Assembly: GCA_028554795.2 (NCBI GenBank) | Contig: CM068825.1 | Location: 159,321,553-159,385,552 of the forward strand | Reading direction: 5' to 3' | DNA: 64,000 nucleotides | DNA from: Sinohyriopsis cumingii | Taxonomy: Eukaryota > Mollusca > Bivalvia > Unionida > Unionidae | In this document: one piece after another, positions 8,047-23,510 of the stretch | How positions within the stretch are numbered: position 1 is the first letter of the stretch | Layout of the letters: each line of letters starts with the position of its first letter | Notes under the pieces: model-generated | Databases searched by the model: none | Seen by the model: only the letters and a program-made list of their open reading frames with translations | Told to the model about the DNA's origin: nothing | Translations under genes and position numbers: made by a program

Positions 8047-8232
8047 GTCGTGAGAGGTACACTTCTATTTTTATAACATATATGGTACATATATCAACAT
8101 ATGTAGCACAAGGGATACCCATCCGACGTTTTGACTGTTTTCTGTATTTAATATTGACATTTCTCAAGGACAGAAGTGTCCACCTTCTTGTTTCTTCCAT
8201 CATTCACGCTTTACACAAACACCCCCACACAC

Positions 8233-8311
<79 letters not shown>

Positions 8312-9760
8312 ATACGTAATATTTATAATTAAGTAATAGTTGTAAGTTTAGCATACATATATAAGTATATGTAACACGAGTTTCAAGTTGTAATAAATGC
8401 ATCCAATGCTCACTACCTTATAGATTTCAGTTTTCTTCATTTACATACAAATCCTCTTTCGTTTTTGCGTGAAGTCATGCATGGTTCCCTGCCATCTTAA
8501 GCAACACAGTTTACTTTCTAGTGCGTTGTGTTCAGTTTGAATGTCCATTTGAAATGAGTCAGGAACAATGATCATGTCCATTGGAACTTTCCCAACTGTT
8601 ACTCACTGGGAACAATTTCCTTCGCAATGAAAGCAGGATTATGATCTTTCAAGTGACACTGTTTCTTCACAGTGTTTTTGCGTACAAGCATGACATGAAT
8701 GCAGTCGTTGTTTCCGTACAAGAGAGTGCACGTGTACATTGCAGTCATAAATACGATATGCTGACCAATGACAATATATCTGCTCCGGGAAGTCATTCAC
8801 GTTGGGAGTACGAGCTTTGCATATACGGAACCGTGGTACTTTACTATCACAGATTCATTCATAATTAGAGCTTTACCGGTATAAGATTGGAGCCAAACAA
8901 GTATTAAATGCATTTGGATTTCCTTGGCCTGTGCTTTAGTTTGTAATGCTTCTTTCGTGGGACTTGATGAATCACCTTCTTAGATCGTGTAGTTGGTAGA
9001 ACAAGACAGCACAGACTTGGTTTCTCCATATCACACTTCTTCGACGTGCTAAATGTTTAGCCCACAAGGACTCACGGAAAGCCTAACAATATTGCGGAAA
9101 TCTGGTGACTTTTTGCCAAACATTTTGATAGCACATTCAATAAATAACAGCTGCACGTTGACGAATAAAGAACTTTATTATACATAAGTATGTCTGCATA
9201 TTTACTTTCTACAATTCTTGATTTGTAAATTAGTCATGATATCTTCCTTGGGGCTATTTTAAAACAAAATACAAATTTGTAATTCCGATTATTGTTTTGG
9301 CAAAGGATCCATGTCTATTGTTTCTGCATTAGTCACTCAGTGAGACTTGCCTTCTGTAGGTTGAGCATCTTATTCAAGTTACCTCTAAAACAATGCACCA
9401 AACAAGGCTTAAATTTCAAGTAAAAAATTACAGAACAAAGGGGTCCCTCTCATTGCAGTTCAAACTTCAATAATTAAAAACAAGGACTGAACTGTTGCAT
9501 ACATTTACTTTACCAAACGTGTCAACAGTAACATTCTTTTGAATAACTCATCCCTGTCAATCGCAATTAAAAATGACATCACCGATGTCTGCTTCTATCC
9601 TATACTAAATAATTCGATTATAAATGCAGCTAGTACTATATACGACAGCAGTATATTGGACTTGTATATTTATCTACATTCTCTTAATTGAGCAAACAAC
9701 GACTGCAAGCAGTACAACAGCATATGAAACAAGCGTGCTAAGATAGCCACCAACGCGTGT
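8047..9760. other. Host DNA flanking copy 1, no gene recognised
   Basis: Host sequence resumes at 8,047. It contains an AT dinucleotide microsatellite at 8,234-8,307. No convincing exon, RNA gene or transposon protein was seen in the rest. Confidence 0.5.
8234..8307. repeat. AT microsatellite
   Basis: An uninterrupted run of about 37 AT units, preceded by a short CA-rich stretch. Apparent dipeptide reading frames through it are artefacts. Confidence 0.95.
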
Positions 9761-9912
9761 GTAACAGCAAAACCGGGCCGCTCACCGTACTGAGAGGTAC
9801 ATGCAACGTGCGTGTAACAGCAAAACCAGGCTGCTCATCGTACTGAACTGTTGACCCAAAGTGTGTGTGCCAGCAAAACCTGGCCGCTCGCCGTACTGAG
9901 TAATGCAATGCA
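9761..9912. repeat. Minisatellite, three imperfect units of about 55-60 bp
   Basis: The phrase AACAGCAAAACC followed by GGCCGCTC and CGTACTGA recurs at about 9,763, 9,817 and 9,873. The first unit is followed by GAGAGGTAC, which also occurs just outside the transposon end at 8,052. Confidence 0.75.
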
Positions 9913-11285
9913 TATCCAACATGTAAGCTCAAATTATCTGCACGACAATGATAGAGAATAGCACTTGCATATTTTTAATCTTTAATAACTTTCAGTTAGG
10001 CAATAGGAAACAATTAAATTGTATCTTACCTTGTTCGTGAATCGTTTCTCTCGCATTCAGAAAAGAAACAACTTTCGCTGAACGACGAATCTCTTTCCTA
10101 AGCAAACGATATACAGACAATATTATTGAAGTAGTTTTATCCTAATTTTTCTTTCTTTCTTTGATAAATGGAAGGAAACAATACAATATTTTCTACATTT
10201 TGTAATAAAGTCAACTATCTTAAAATTCATCGATTTAGATAACACTGGGAAGTGGAATTTACTTCGATAACGTCCTTACTTTTAAATTATAATAATGGGA
10301 TTTTTGCTTCATAAGAAATCCACAAAATAAGTTGCTGTTGGTGGTGGTGGTGTTGCACGTTTGACCTATTACGCTCAGCAAGCTGATTTATTGCTAAGTA
10401 ATAAATAATAGGTCCTCAGTGAAATGAATTAATTCTTTTGAAACGTAAAAATTATCTGAATTAAGTTATTTAGATGTGTCCTCTTAAACTATTGTTTGAG
10501 ATGCAATACAGAAGAAAGGTGAATTAAGTGATGTTGCTTGATCGCAAAAGAGTGTTAATGGAAATGTTATATTCTAACATTCACACGTGTAAAATGTATA
10601 AGTGAAAAGTGAATCCTAACCTATTAACACTAATTGCCATGTCTATAATTAGAAATTCAATATATATAAAAAATCGGAAACATGCTAAAGTAATTTAGTT
10701 TGTTAAGATGAAAAAATAAAATGGAATAATTTACTTCGAATTCTCAAATGAATTATTTTTGAAAATTATACATTTTCACATTAAAATGTTGTTTGTGAAA
10801 TAGGTGCAGCAATTTGAACTCCATCAAAAAAACTTCCATAAAACTCTGAAATTCCTGACACATATTGCACAATGATAAAGAATAGACACGTATTTTAAAA
10901 TCTCCAACGATACCATCTTTGCTCTTCTTGAAGAACACTTATAATTTGCACAAAACCAAATGTTTGTCAGCGTTTGATCAAGTGGATGTAAATGGCTGGT
11001 TTATACTCAAGGCGCCAAATGAATCTTACATGCATCTTTTTGGAACATATAACAATTAAACTTTAAGGCGTTATTATATATACAGACATAACATTAGCTG
11101 TTGTTGTACATGCTTTATTTCACCAGGGAGAGTTAAAATCGTTCAGCACTTCAAGAAATGTGCAATAAATTTTGTTTTAGCAAGAAAGTTTCTTGTCATT
11201 TGACTAATCATACCACACCAGGATGAATGTCATATAATATCAGTTTTTCTTATTTACATTTTTTTCCACATGGAGATTTTCTTAC
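9913..11285. other. Probable intron or intergenic DNA downstream of host exon C
   Basis: No coding region is firmly supported. A short candidate exon on the minus strand at 10,030-10,097 has an acceptor (CTTAG) and a good donor (GTAAGA) and stays open in one phase, but 22 codons are too few to be sure. Confidence 0.4.
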
Positions 11286-11956
11286 CTTGTTGACTCGAAC
11301 CATTACATGGAGTTTCCCATTCCCTATGAGCCGTCGTAATTTGTCCCCGTCCCATTCAAATCCCGGCGGTGAGATAGGTAAATCTAGTTTCCCTCTTGCA
11401 GACTTTAGAAAGACCAAATCATCCTCATTGATGTGATGATACCCGTGCATCACTACCAACATGACTACCAATTTTCCTCTTATATCCTCTTCATCGTCAT
11501 CTAAGAAGACGTGTATATCCGTCTCTAGTATCACACTAGTCCTCCAAGAACGATTAACACGGAGAGGGAGGCGATTTTTAGAATAGTAGCAGACCGTGTA
11601 TGTTCTTGAATGCTGTCTTGACCTGTAGTGTCTTGAACTTCTCGAATAAGTCAAACTGGTGGACGGATATGGCTCAAACCTGTGACTGTTTCTCCGATTT
11701 TCGTTTGAAGTATCAGCTGTTGACGTAGATGATTGGATGACTGCCGCGGAAACTTCAGATGAAAGGGCAAGAATCGGACTGGATAAGACTGGAGTGGTAA
11801 TATGAGTAAAAAGACCTGGGGTTGTAATCGGATTTGAAACAACTGGAGAAATAATCGGATTGGAAAAACCTGAGGTGGGAACTGGATTGGAAAGGACTGA
11901 AGCACATTTTGGACAGGCTTTGTCGATGAAGTCCTGCATATTCATCCCAAAAAGGT
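11286..11956 (-). CDS. Host gene exon C (Ser/Pro/Thr-rich, then a folded domain)
   Basis: The exon starts after a polypyrimidine/CATTTCAG acceptor and ends at a perfect donor (AAG then GTAAGA). It begins with the last two bases of a codon and ends in phase 0, matching the phase-1 end of exon B at 13,525. The encoded segment has a CPKC motif, then repeated SNPI/TTP-type low-complexity sequence, then an acidic and hydrophobic domain ending in EWDGDKLRRLIGNGKLHVMV. That last part resembles a domain seen N-terminal to HECT domains in G2E3-like invertebrate ubiquitin ligases, but this is a weak resemblance from memory. Downstream exons were not found in the window. Confidence 0.65.
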
Positions 11957-12469
11957 CTGAAATGTATAGATACATAACACGTATGCTTAAATTTCCTTCA
12001 GAGTTATGGAGTAAAAAGGTTGAATTTAGAAACATTTTCAGTTAGATACGTAAATTCCATTGTCTCAAAATCAGCAGCGATGTTCCTGTCATGAATCTTC
12101 AAACATGGTTTTCCCTGATTTTGAGAAAAACGCTTTCTCGTCATTTTTGCGTTATGTTTAGTGTAATATTTACAATGCTATTAATAACATCTGTAACGAT
12201 ATCGTTGTCCACTTCGGTCACTCTAGGAATGAAATGGTTTGAAACGTTAATATTTGCACAATAAACTGAAATTGGGACCCAAATATTGTCATTTATTTTA
12301 TTGAAAAAAATACAGATAAAGAATTGTTCCTCTGTCTATTCCCAAATGCACATGCTTATAACCTACAAGAAAACCATTTGATTGTAACTTTATCCAGTTG
12401 TTGTTTTTAAGCAACTTGTACTTAAAATACAATATTATATGTTATTATCTAATTGTATTATGTAACCAA

Positions 12470-12740
12470 AACATTTTCTGTTAAACTTTCATCGTCAATA
12501 TCAACTTGCTGTTAAACTTTCATCGTCAAATACTAATTTCGTCAAATACTAATTTTCCGTTAAACATCCAACATCAATACCAACTTATTGCAAAATACAC
12601 AGCTTCAATGCAATCTATATATTAAACATCAAACATCAATACCAATATAACAACTTGCTGTTAAACATCCATTGTCAATAACAGCATGCTGTTAAACTTT
12701 CACCATGAACACTAAATTTGGTGTTGAATATCCATCGTCA
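12470..12740. repeat. Degenerate minisatellite, units near 35-60 bp
   Basis: The phrase GTTAAAC(TTT)CATCGTCAA with a CAACTTGCT partner recurs five or six times with variable spacing. No coding potential is seen. Confidence 0.6.
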
Positions 12741-12884
12741 ATACCAATTTACCAATATATTTGCTGTGCTAAAGAAATGGATTCATGCAATAGGCAATTG
12801 CATCTATTGTCTTAGTGAAAGAAATTATACTCAGTTCTTTGCGCATATTCATCTCTCTCTCTGTCTCTCTCTCTCTCTCTCTCT

Positions 12885-13205
12885 GACCGCTTCTGTGGCC
12901 TAGTGGTTAGAGCGTTCGCCTCGGAAGCGGAAGGTCGTGGGTTCGAACACCGGCCGGGTCATGCCAAGTACTTACAAATTTGGTACTAAGAACTGCTTTG
13001 CTACGCGCTCAGCATTAAGAGGTTAATGTTCGAACTGGTCGGCCTGGTTTCAGGATAATGTGACTGGGTGGGACATCGTGCTACATCGTGCTACATGTCT
13101 GTGGCATGATGCCCCAGTGTTAGACATCACTATAAACCGCCACACTGTAGACATCGTAGCGATATGACTGAAAAATTGTTAAAGCTACGTTAAAAATCCT
13201 AATCA
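12885..13205 (+). mobile_element. tRNA-derived SINE with Nin-like central domain
   Basis: The head is tRNA-like: an A box TGGCCTAGTGG at 12,896 and a B box GGTTCGAACACC at about 12,941. The body contains GGATAATGTGACTGGGTGGG and ends near CACTATAAA, which resembles the Nin domain shared by SINEs of molluscs and other animals. It is preceded by a CT microsatellite (12,852-12,884) and followed by an A-rich tail and a CA repeat (13,206-13,228). The head is not a functional tRNA gene, since the acceptor arms pair poorly. Confidence 0.75.
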
Positions 13206-13412
13206 AACACACACACACACACATACACACAAACAAACACATACACAGTCTCTCTCTCTCTCTGACTTTAATTCTACTTGAATACTTGAAATCAATCAAA
13301 AATTGATTTTTTCTCTCTCCAAAAATGCGTATTTTACCATGCAAAATCAGTCCAACCAGCAAATTAAAAAGACGGAACGGAATATCTCGGTCTGCGAATC
13401 TAGAACATTAAT

Positions 13413-13415
<3 letters not shown>

Positions 13416-13503
<88 letters not shown>
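13416..13503. repeat. AT microsatellite
   Basis: About 43 uninterrupted AT units directly next to the donor side of host exon B, so it lies in an intron if the gene model is right. Confidence 0.95.
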
Positions 13504-13506
<3 letters not shown>

Positions 13507-13524
13507 GTAAAAACAAAATACTAC

Positions 13525-13627
13525 CTCTCCTGACACTGAATTCTTTATCGGGATTCTCACTTTTCCATTGCTCAAGGGTTCTCTGGACTACATCAACAGT
13601 CTCTGTGACGTAGCGAAGGCATTCACT
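13525..13627 (-). CDS. Host gene exon B
   Basis: The exon is 103 bp (34 codons plus one base). It follows a TTTTGCAG acceptor and ends at G then GTAGTA. The peptide begins SECLRYVTETVD and is charged and helical. Phase 0 at its start fits exon A (ending 15,055) and phase 1 at its end fits exon C (starting 11,956), giving an Asp codon across the junction. That three-way phase agreement supports the model. Protein family unknown. Confidence 0.6.
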
Positions 13628-13639
13628 CTGCAAAATTAG

Positions 13640-15054
13640 AATTTTAATGTTGGTTCAGTTTGTAACAAAAATATCCGTATGAATGTAAATGTATACTGTA
13701 AACGCACTTTAATTTCCATGTCATTTATTGTCATGGAGTTCGCGAATGGCAAGTGTCTTAGAATTTAAATAGCAAATAATAACCTTTACAAATTACAAGT
13801 ACAAAAGAAAGTAAATCAACAAAACAGCCGTACATCGGTAAATCAACAAATTTAAATAGTCTCGAATGAAAGTAGGCTAAAAGTACCTGTAAGTAGAAAC
13901 CTTTTCAGAAAGATACACTCAGTGTGGATAATAGAAGTACGTTGTATAATGGTTTACCGCCGTATCTTGGTGGGTTTTTTTTTTTTTTTTATGTGCTACG
14001 CACTACGATACCCTTTCACTGTACCGGTACTTGGGTAGTTTCAGTCAGTATGGAACGTACATATTTTCCCGAGTAATTTTCTTACAAATTTATTGATATT
14101 AACAGCATGTTTCCATTTTCCAAGACAAAATAATTCAACATTTTTTTCAAAACAGTTGTTTTTGTCACAAATTTATTTTGAATATTAAAAGTATAATTAT
14201 ATCTATAATCCGTTAAACATATGTTTGTCCCATGTCAGGTATGCCAGCGTAGTGACCAAATGGGCTGTTGTGAGACATATTCGAGCGAGATCAAACCTTT
14301 GGAGAAAAAAGTTGGATTTAAATAATTTAATGTGTTTATTATTTGCAGGATATATTAATGTGTTAAATTCGTGTATTCCCTTGTAAGATCGAGAATCATC
14401 CTAAGATATTTAGGAGAGATGTTTCTTTGGGGGTGGGTGTTGAGTTTTATGCATTTCTCAAGCTCATTAAATATTTTTTCGATTGTTTTGTGTGTTTTAG
14501 GACTAATGGCCCTCTAAGATAAATATCTTGTCCTGGTATTGGCATCACACCAAAAGTTTCCCTGTCTATAAACTCTGAATTTTTGGTTCCCCATATAATT
14601 GCGGTATACCATGGTACGTATCGTGGTATATTCAGAGATATCACAGTATACTGCGTTATAAAAATGTTGTCGCACCCAGCTCTAGAATAATATACTCAAA
14701 TTATAACTTTTACAAATTAATTGTTTCACATCTTGGACTTTTCGAGGTTTTTGTTAACGTTCATTAAAACCATTCCTATATTGTATAGAACTATATAATA
14801 AAGCCATTTTATTTCTGAATAGGTTCTGCATATTCGTTTTAAATTATTTAATTCAACATGATAAAAGGACTAAACTTTTCAGCGCACATCTGTGCTTAGG
14901 TATTAAAAATGGCATGGACGTTTGGGAGAGATGCAAATACTTGCATCTTTTATCTTGCACTTAAGGATATTCAAAAAAAATTGTAATAATCATTTTACAA
15001 CAATCCGCTAATCAGGGTTTCGCATGTTTAAACGGTATAATGTAGACTACTAAC
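13640..15054. other. Intron between host exons A and B
   Basis: No gene is visible. It contains a T-rich homopolymer near 13,976-13,990. The minus strand around 14,447-14,644 is open for 65 codons without splice support. Confidence 0.45.
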
Positions 15055-15255
15055 CTCTCTGTTGACAGCACTGTAAATAGTGTTTTCAATGTTTTGAATG
15101 AACTGTAATAACATCGAGTATCCAATGTAGCGGTTGTTTCTGCTCTCTTCCGACAAAACGATTTCCGTTCTGTTTTGAGAAAATATTATCATAACAGCAG
15201 AGGCACATTTTATGGCAAGCGTAGCGTACTCAAATGTCTTCCCGTCCAGCGTCAT
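15055..15255 (-). CDS. Host gene exon A (probable first coding exon)
   Basis: The frame opens with ATG at 15,255 and runs 67 codons to a donor, GAG then GTTAGT, at 15,055. The peptide starts MTLDGKTFEYAT and contains conserved-looking helical sequence rich in Ser, Asn and Ile. It joins exon B in phase 0. An upstream exon cannot be excluded, since a possible acceptor AATAG lies 12 bp before the ATG. The gene product is not recognised. Confidence 0.55.
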
Positions 15256-15259
15256 GCAG

Positions 15260-17677
<2,418 letters not shown>

Positions 17678-17906
17678 ATTCTGCAGAGATTTTCGTTCCT
17701 CTCTTCCTGTGGTAGATTTTCAATCCTTGACCACATATTTGTATCGTTCTGACTGTTGTCATGACCGTTTTCTTGTCGTGTGTGATCTGCGGCGCTTATC
17801 TCCTCGTCATTCGTTTGAGGTAAAAGAAATTCGTCAACACTGAAGACATCAGAAACTTCGGGAACGGATAATTCTTGCTGAAGGCTGTATGGTTCAAGGA
17901 GGAAAT
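17678..17906 (-). CDS. Host exon encoding an acidic, polar segment
   Basis: A CTGCAG acceptor precedes 17,906 and the exon ends at AT then GTAAGA. It holds 75 whole codons with two extra bases at each end, with no stop. The peptide has FLLEPYSLQQELSVPE, then an Asp/Glu/Asn-rich stretch. Phase does not connect directly with exon A at 15,255, so it belongs to another gene or another exon lies between. Function unknown. Confidence 0.5.
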
Positions 17907-19420
17907 CTGCAGTGGTATCATTTTATAGATTATTATCGTATTCATTCGGATTTCCGGGAAATAAACCTATTGTAACTGGAGTACTTGAAATAGAAATTTG
18001 TGCTGTGATTGAAAACAAAGAACGAAAAGAAAACTACAGACAATAGAAACATTCATCTTTAGGGCCTGAATTTTCATCAAATTTTAAAACAAAACGAAAC
18101 TATTATGAGTTATTGAAACTTTCCAATATTTATCAAAATATATAATTGTGATCTTTCGGATAAAAGATAAATGCGTGGATTGCAATGTTTTCAAAGTCAC
18201 TATCCCCCTTATAACTGTTTTCAAAGTTAGCAAAATAAAATAGTTCTGACAAATTCAAATTCATCATTAATAGTAAGGTCAAAATTTAGGGATATCACTT
18301 GCGAATTAGAAAGATACATGTGATTTTCTTGCATGGAGACCCGTGCAAAACTTGTATTGCTAAATTTTTGTTGAAAATAATAATTGATTCAAAGTGTTTG
18401 AATGTTCTGTATAAATGCGTAACGTGCACCAATAAGGCTAAGAGCTGAAAGTATCCCAGCTGTAAACACATGAAATTGTATGTTAGTATAAATTCAAGCA
18501 TTTTTCTTTATCGACAAATCGTATCAGATGTAAAAATAAAATTACATATTCTGGTAGTTAATACACTGCTGAAATTAATTGTCTTCACGAAGACCCCTTT
18601 TGCAATATTTTTTCTCTGTTGCATTCTGACGACCCCTATCTGGTCCAGATATTCCTTCGGCAGATATGAATTTCTATCCTAATGCATACAGTAACACACA
18701 CATAATGCTCACTTAAATGCAGCTATATCAATAGCAATATGTGGCCGTCCACTTACGTATATGGATATAATCAAGACTCGTGCTTTTTTGTTTCTAACTA
18801 TGGTTGTTTTGTTAGCTGATCATATACTTTATCGAGGGAAATAGAAGAAAAACATCCCCTTTTCCTGTATATGGTGGCGCTCTACAGTTTTGTATTAAGC
18901 ATATGGATAGAGTTTTAAATAGAAAGGATTTACCAAGCTTTCCTGACTGATTATATTGGATATTTAAAAAGACCTTGTAAACCTTAGGTATTATTAAAAT
19001 ATTATTTCATTCCCTTTTATTTTGGTGTATGATTGATCTATGTAATATGCGCTATAATGTATACAGTTTTGTCTTACTTCTCATGTGCACCTGTCAAAAT
19101 ACTGCTAGCTCCGCTTGGTCATTTTCACTTCCTGGACTTCAGAGGTAAATTGTAAAAAAAATAGATGCAGTAACCTTTTTCCCATTTTATATATTCTGTA
19201 ACTCATTTATTGCATTTTCAGAAAATGGTATTGTCTAACCTGGCAAAATTTGTTTTCCCTATTTTAATAGCTGCTAAAGATTGTGTATTTTGGACTAATT
19301 TAAGTTGATTTTTCGAGCACAAAGGAGATTTCATTTTCGTTAACTGCATGCTTAGATTATGTACAATTTCCACAAGTACAATATCTAAAGAAAGTTAGCT
19401 ACAATATATGAAAATAACAT
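17907..19420. other. Host non-coding DNA
   Basis: AT-rich with no supported exon, RNA gene or repeat family recognised. Confidence 0.4.
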
Positions 19421-19612
19421 AGTGGTATACCAGCATTGCCTCTACTGTGCATGGTAACATAGTGGTATGCCAGCATTGCCTCTACTGTGCATGGTAACAT
19501 AGTGGTATGCCAGCATTGCCTCTACTGTGCATGGTAACATAGTGGTATGCCAGCATTGCCTCTACTGTGCATGGTAACATAGTGGCATGCCAGCATTGCC
19601 TCTACTGTGCAT
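19421..19612. repeat. Minisatellite, 40 bp unit, five copies
   Basis: The unit AGTGGTATGCCAGCATTGCC followed by TCTACTGTGCATGGTAACAT starts at 19,421, 19,461, 19,501, 19,541 and 19,581. Copies are nearly identical. There are no unique spacers. Confidence 0.95.
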
Positions 19613-20955
19613 GTTGCGACTGCAAACTATTTTACCTTACTTCTGTCACTCTCTCAGAAGTTCATAATAGATTAAATCACCCCCTATGGTGCCAGCTGCT
19701 CATAAAGACTAGTTTTCCATGGTGCTCTGGGTGGTCCATTTTCGCGATTGTGACAATGAACATTACAAAATAAAATTAAACCTCATATTGTCAGATTGGA
19801 CTTTTTTGTACATCTGGAAGCTACTAAAAACACGTCAAATGTTTTCCGCAAGGAAACTTGTTCTGCCTTTTCTGTACAGATTATACAATTATGCATGGAT
19901 ATTACTGCATTTTTATCTCGCATTTACTGAAACAAGAGACTGCCACACTTGAACAATGGCTATCCTTTAGTTAGGTGGCTTAGGTACTTACTTTATTAAG
20001 ACTTTATGGTCTTAAACTAAGTAAAAGAAAAGAGCGAAAGCCAACAAGTGTTGTAAAATTCAACAAATCATTTATTTTCCTGGAAAACAAAGCGAAAAGT
20101 TAAAAAGATTTGCAGTATTTTGAAATAAATACCAAATAGGGTTATGGAGTTATCACAAGTCCAAATGTTCAGTTCCTACTGAATTCTAGTGGTATTCCAA
20201 ATAAGTTCCAATACTAAATGTGTTGATGTGCCTGTATTCTCGAACATGCTAATGTGTCAGTGGCTGTAGTGTGGCAATGTGCTAACAGTCTTTGTGGTGT
20301 ATCACAATAATATAATCCAAAAATGTTTTTGTCTGAATTCCTTATAAACTCCAAATTAATATTCCAGTCCAAGAATGTTATAGATGAGTATATTGTATTT
20401 CCAGTGAATAATAATTTGAATAAATAAATCCACTCAAATGAAATACTGAACACAAAATAAAACTGATTCTGCATAAGATGTTAAATGTAAGAATCAGTAA
20501 TTTCTCAAGTAAACAAGATTATATTAAAAAAGACACAAATGTATAACCAGGCTGACGGTCCCAAGTTCATTTCTAAAATAATTATAATTTGTCAAAAATA
20601 TAAAATATGTTACTAAAATTGTAATAAAGAACGTCGTAAACATCAGGTACAACAGGCTCTTCATGGGGGAAGTCCAATGTCCTAGACCCAGCGTCAAATA
20701 AATATGTTTACCTTTATTTATAATCCTAATATCGGACCCGCACTCATAAAAAAATAGTAACTACGTATTATTTGTTTACAAAATAAATGTTATTGGTCAT
20801 GTACGCAATGAACTTGATTTTGGACAAGGTCAAGTCCAAAGTACAATTATACAGAAAACAGTATCATGGATAAAATAACAAACAATACAAATTAAATATA
20901 AATAATAATTTATTTATTTATTTCTCGCACATATTGTATGAAATTACAATTTCAA
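19613..20955. other. Host non-coding DNA
   Basis: No supported gene. Short open frames here lack splice sites or family motifs. Confidence 0.4.
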
Positions 20956-21203
20956 GCTATGATGTTGTTGTTATAGAGTTTAACGCCATTTTTTAGCACA
21001 AGATAGGCTATACATGGCGGCCAGCATAAATAGTAGAGGAAGAACCCGGGAAAACCACGGAAAGAACCACCGACCCACGATAAGCTACTGGCAAGCTTTC
21101 TCACGTACCCACATTGGCCGAGCTCGAGACTCGAACTCACGCAGAGGTGAGATGGCAGTGAACCGTAACGATGAGCGCTTTAGACCACTCGGGACCCCAT
21201 GAA
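20956..21203 (-). mobile_element. tRNA-derived SINE (second family)
   Basis: On the minus strand the element begins GGGGTCCCGAGTGGTCTAAA, an A-box-like head, with B box GAGTTCGAGTCTC at about 21,125-21,137. A conserved body follows with GTGGTTTTCCCGGGTTCTTC and a tail ending ATGGCGTTAAACTC, a layout common in mollusc SINEs. No flanking duplication was verified. Confidence 0.65.
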
Positions 21204-22380
21204 CCTATGATAGATTGAGCATTTCATTGCGAAGCAGCTCTATCTTTGGCATCTGGAGGGGAAGAGGCTGTGGTGGTCGGGTCGCGATTTATATTGAATA
21301 TCCTCTCCCCATTGTCCCCAGTATACATCTAAAGCCTTGAAAATATACTGTACTGTCTCTAATACATCAAACGCGGGAAATTTTGCGAAGATACTGCATG
21401 CATTATAAGCAGTATTTAGCTTTTAACGAATTACCTGAGTCATATTTTGCAGAGAGCATGCCGATCATTTTCAAGACAACAGTGTCTTGTAGGGTTTGTG
21501 ATTTATGGATTCTAATGATCATTTATATTAAAAGCTTCACGAACATATATCCCTCTCTCACCCCCACCTCCAAAACCCCAGCAACAACAACAAAAAAAAA
21601 AACAAAACAACAACAGCAACGTAATCTAACAGACTATGTGTATAACGTTGCACTGTTTGCACAATTTAATGGCTTAGTTTAATATACTGCCTATGAACGT
21701 TGCCAAAAACGGTAACCGCGTAAACGAACACGCACGTCACTCACAATGATGCAGGAACTTCCTGTCCCAATTAAATGATACATCTCCACATATCTGATTA
21801 AGAAGACAATTTATAAATATTTTAATGTTAATTAATGTCTTACAGTATGAATAATTTTCATGTCGAATCTCGCATAGCTAGGAAAAAATGAAGCTGGAGA
21901 GAATTGGCTGTACCGAACATTGCACATCAGAATGACTTACTGATATTGATGATAAACAATGAAAACTGCATTACATACATCTGAAAAATATTTTCGTTAC
22001 CAGAACGTTTGATGGGTAACATTCTATTTTTAAGAAAGATTACAAGTTTTTCAGCCTTTGCAGTTTCTTGTTGCCATTAGAGAGCCGGCAAAAACAGTTA
22101 TGGTCACGTCCAGTCGGTACTCTCGGTTGCATAATCGCTATTCGTGTTATGCTAATATGTCTTGTAGTACTAAACAATATCAGGACTATCCTAAAGATAG
22201 TTCTCCTGAATTATGGGATTTATTAAAAAAAGACATGATTTAACAAGAGTCCCTTCCTGGTACTGATGGTCTACAGGCTGGAATAATTTTCCTGGAATTC
22301 GAGATGAGGTTATTTCTTTATTTCTCACTTCTGAGTGTTCAAATCATTTCTGAAATTCTCGAGCAGTAAGATTTTCGAAA
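21204..22380. other. Host non-coding DNA
   Basis: It includes an A/C-rich simple stretch at about 21,580-21,622. No gene recognised. Confidence 0.4.
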
Positions 22381-23510
22381 TAGCCACTGTGATAGTCATA
22401 TTAGATACTGGATCGACAACGTTTTCAGTTAAAACAATCTTAGCGCCATTAGAAGACTACTTTGATGATAATCGCGAGTTGATATGACTGTCTATTCAAG
22501 ACATTAAGAACCAGATTTTCAATATGTTCATTTTGGCGACGAAATTTGAATTCAGATCGGCGATATCTCCGAAAACCCCATATGAATATGACTTTCCATT
22601 TAGGACGAGTAGCAACGACAAAACTGGTAACCACACTGGATTCAGGCCAGCGCCATTTTCATTTAGTACCAGTTAATACCACAATAAGTCTTGTGATAAA
22701 AAGCCATTGTTGGCATGAATTTCATTCTTGGAGAAGAAAGCATTAACATTTTCAAGATGGTGCTGTTGCGACCATATTTGATCTCACATCGGCACAATTT
22801 TTTACGACCAACCAGACACCATAAAAAATCGTCCGTTGAAATCCCCATGCTGATATGACTTTCCATTTAGGAGGAGTAGCAGTAACAAGATTTTCAAGAC
22901 AGATGTTGTGGTGGCCATAATGGATATCAGATTGACACTATTTTGTACTAGGACCAACTAGACAGTGTGAGTCTTCTATTTCAACCAAATGTTGATTTGA
23001 CCATACATTCACGTCAAAGAACAATAACAATATATTCAAGGTGGCTACTGTTGTGGTCATATTGGATCTCCGAGAATCACTATATTCATTTACGACCAGC
23101 TAGATATCCTAAGATGTCTTCTGGTGAAAACCCCATGTAAATGCCTTCAAGAGAAGTATCAATAACACGATACTCAATATGATGGTCATATTGACGTAAC
23201 ATCAACACCATTTTCAATTAAAATAAACTAGATATCATAGAAAGTAGAAGGTCCTTAAGTGAAAACTCCATGCTGATATGGCCATCCATTCAGGCAGAGT
23301 ATTTTCTAGGTGGTCACTATGGCAGCCATACTGGCTGTCCGACCAACTATCTTCATGTAGAATCAAACAGACATCGTAGGAAGTCTTCTGATAAAACACC
23401 ATGTCGATATTTCTTTCCGCTCAAGAAGAAAAGGGATAATAAAATTTTCAAGATGACTGCAGTTGCAGCCTTACTGGATGTCAGATTGACACCACTGAAA
23501 GAGTAAAAAG
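22380..23510. repeat. Degenerate tandem repeat, units of about 190-210 bp
   Basis: Five or six units share the same order of landmarks: GATATGACTTTCCATT, a TTTTCAAGATGG-like phrase, GTTGCGGCCATATTGGAT-like sequence, CAGATTGACACCATTTT and ACGACCAACTAGACA. Divergence is high and indels are frequent. No protein is encoded. Confidence 0.65.

Noticed and set aside
8001..8402. Open frames with Ile-Tyr dipeptide runs
   Set aside because: They are translations of AT microsatellites (also at 13,416 and 16,111).
10030..10097. Fourth exon of the host gene
   Set aside because: Splice sites look plausible but 22 codons give too little evidence.
12887..12960. Functional tRNA gene
   Set aside because: A and B boxes are present but the acceptor stem does not pair well and a SINE body with a Nin-like domain follows, so it is the head of a retroposon.
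19421..19612. Possible CRISPR array (regular 40 bp repeats)
   Set aside because: The repeats are contiguous with no unique spacers, and the setting is a eukaryotic genome; it is a minisatellite. The same applies to the 43 and 44 bp arrays.
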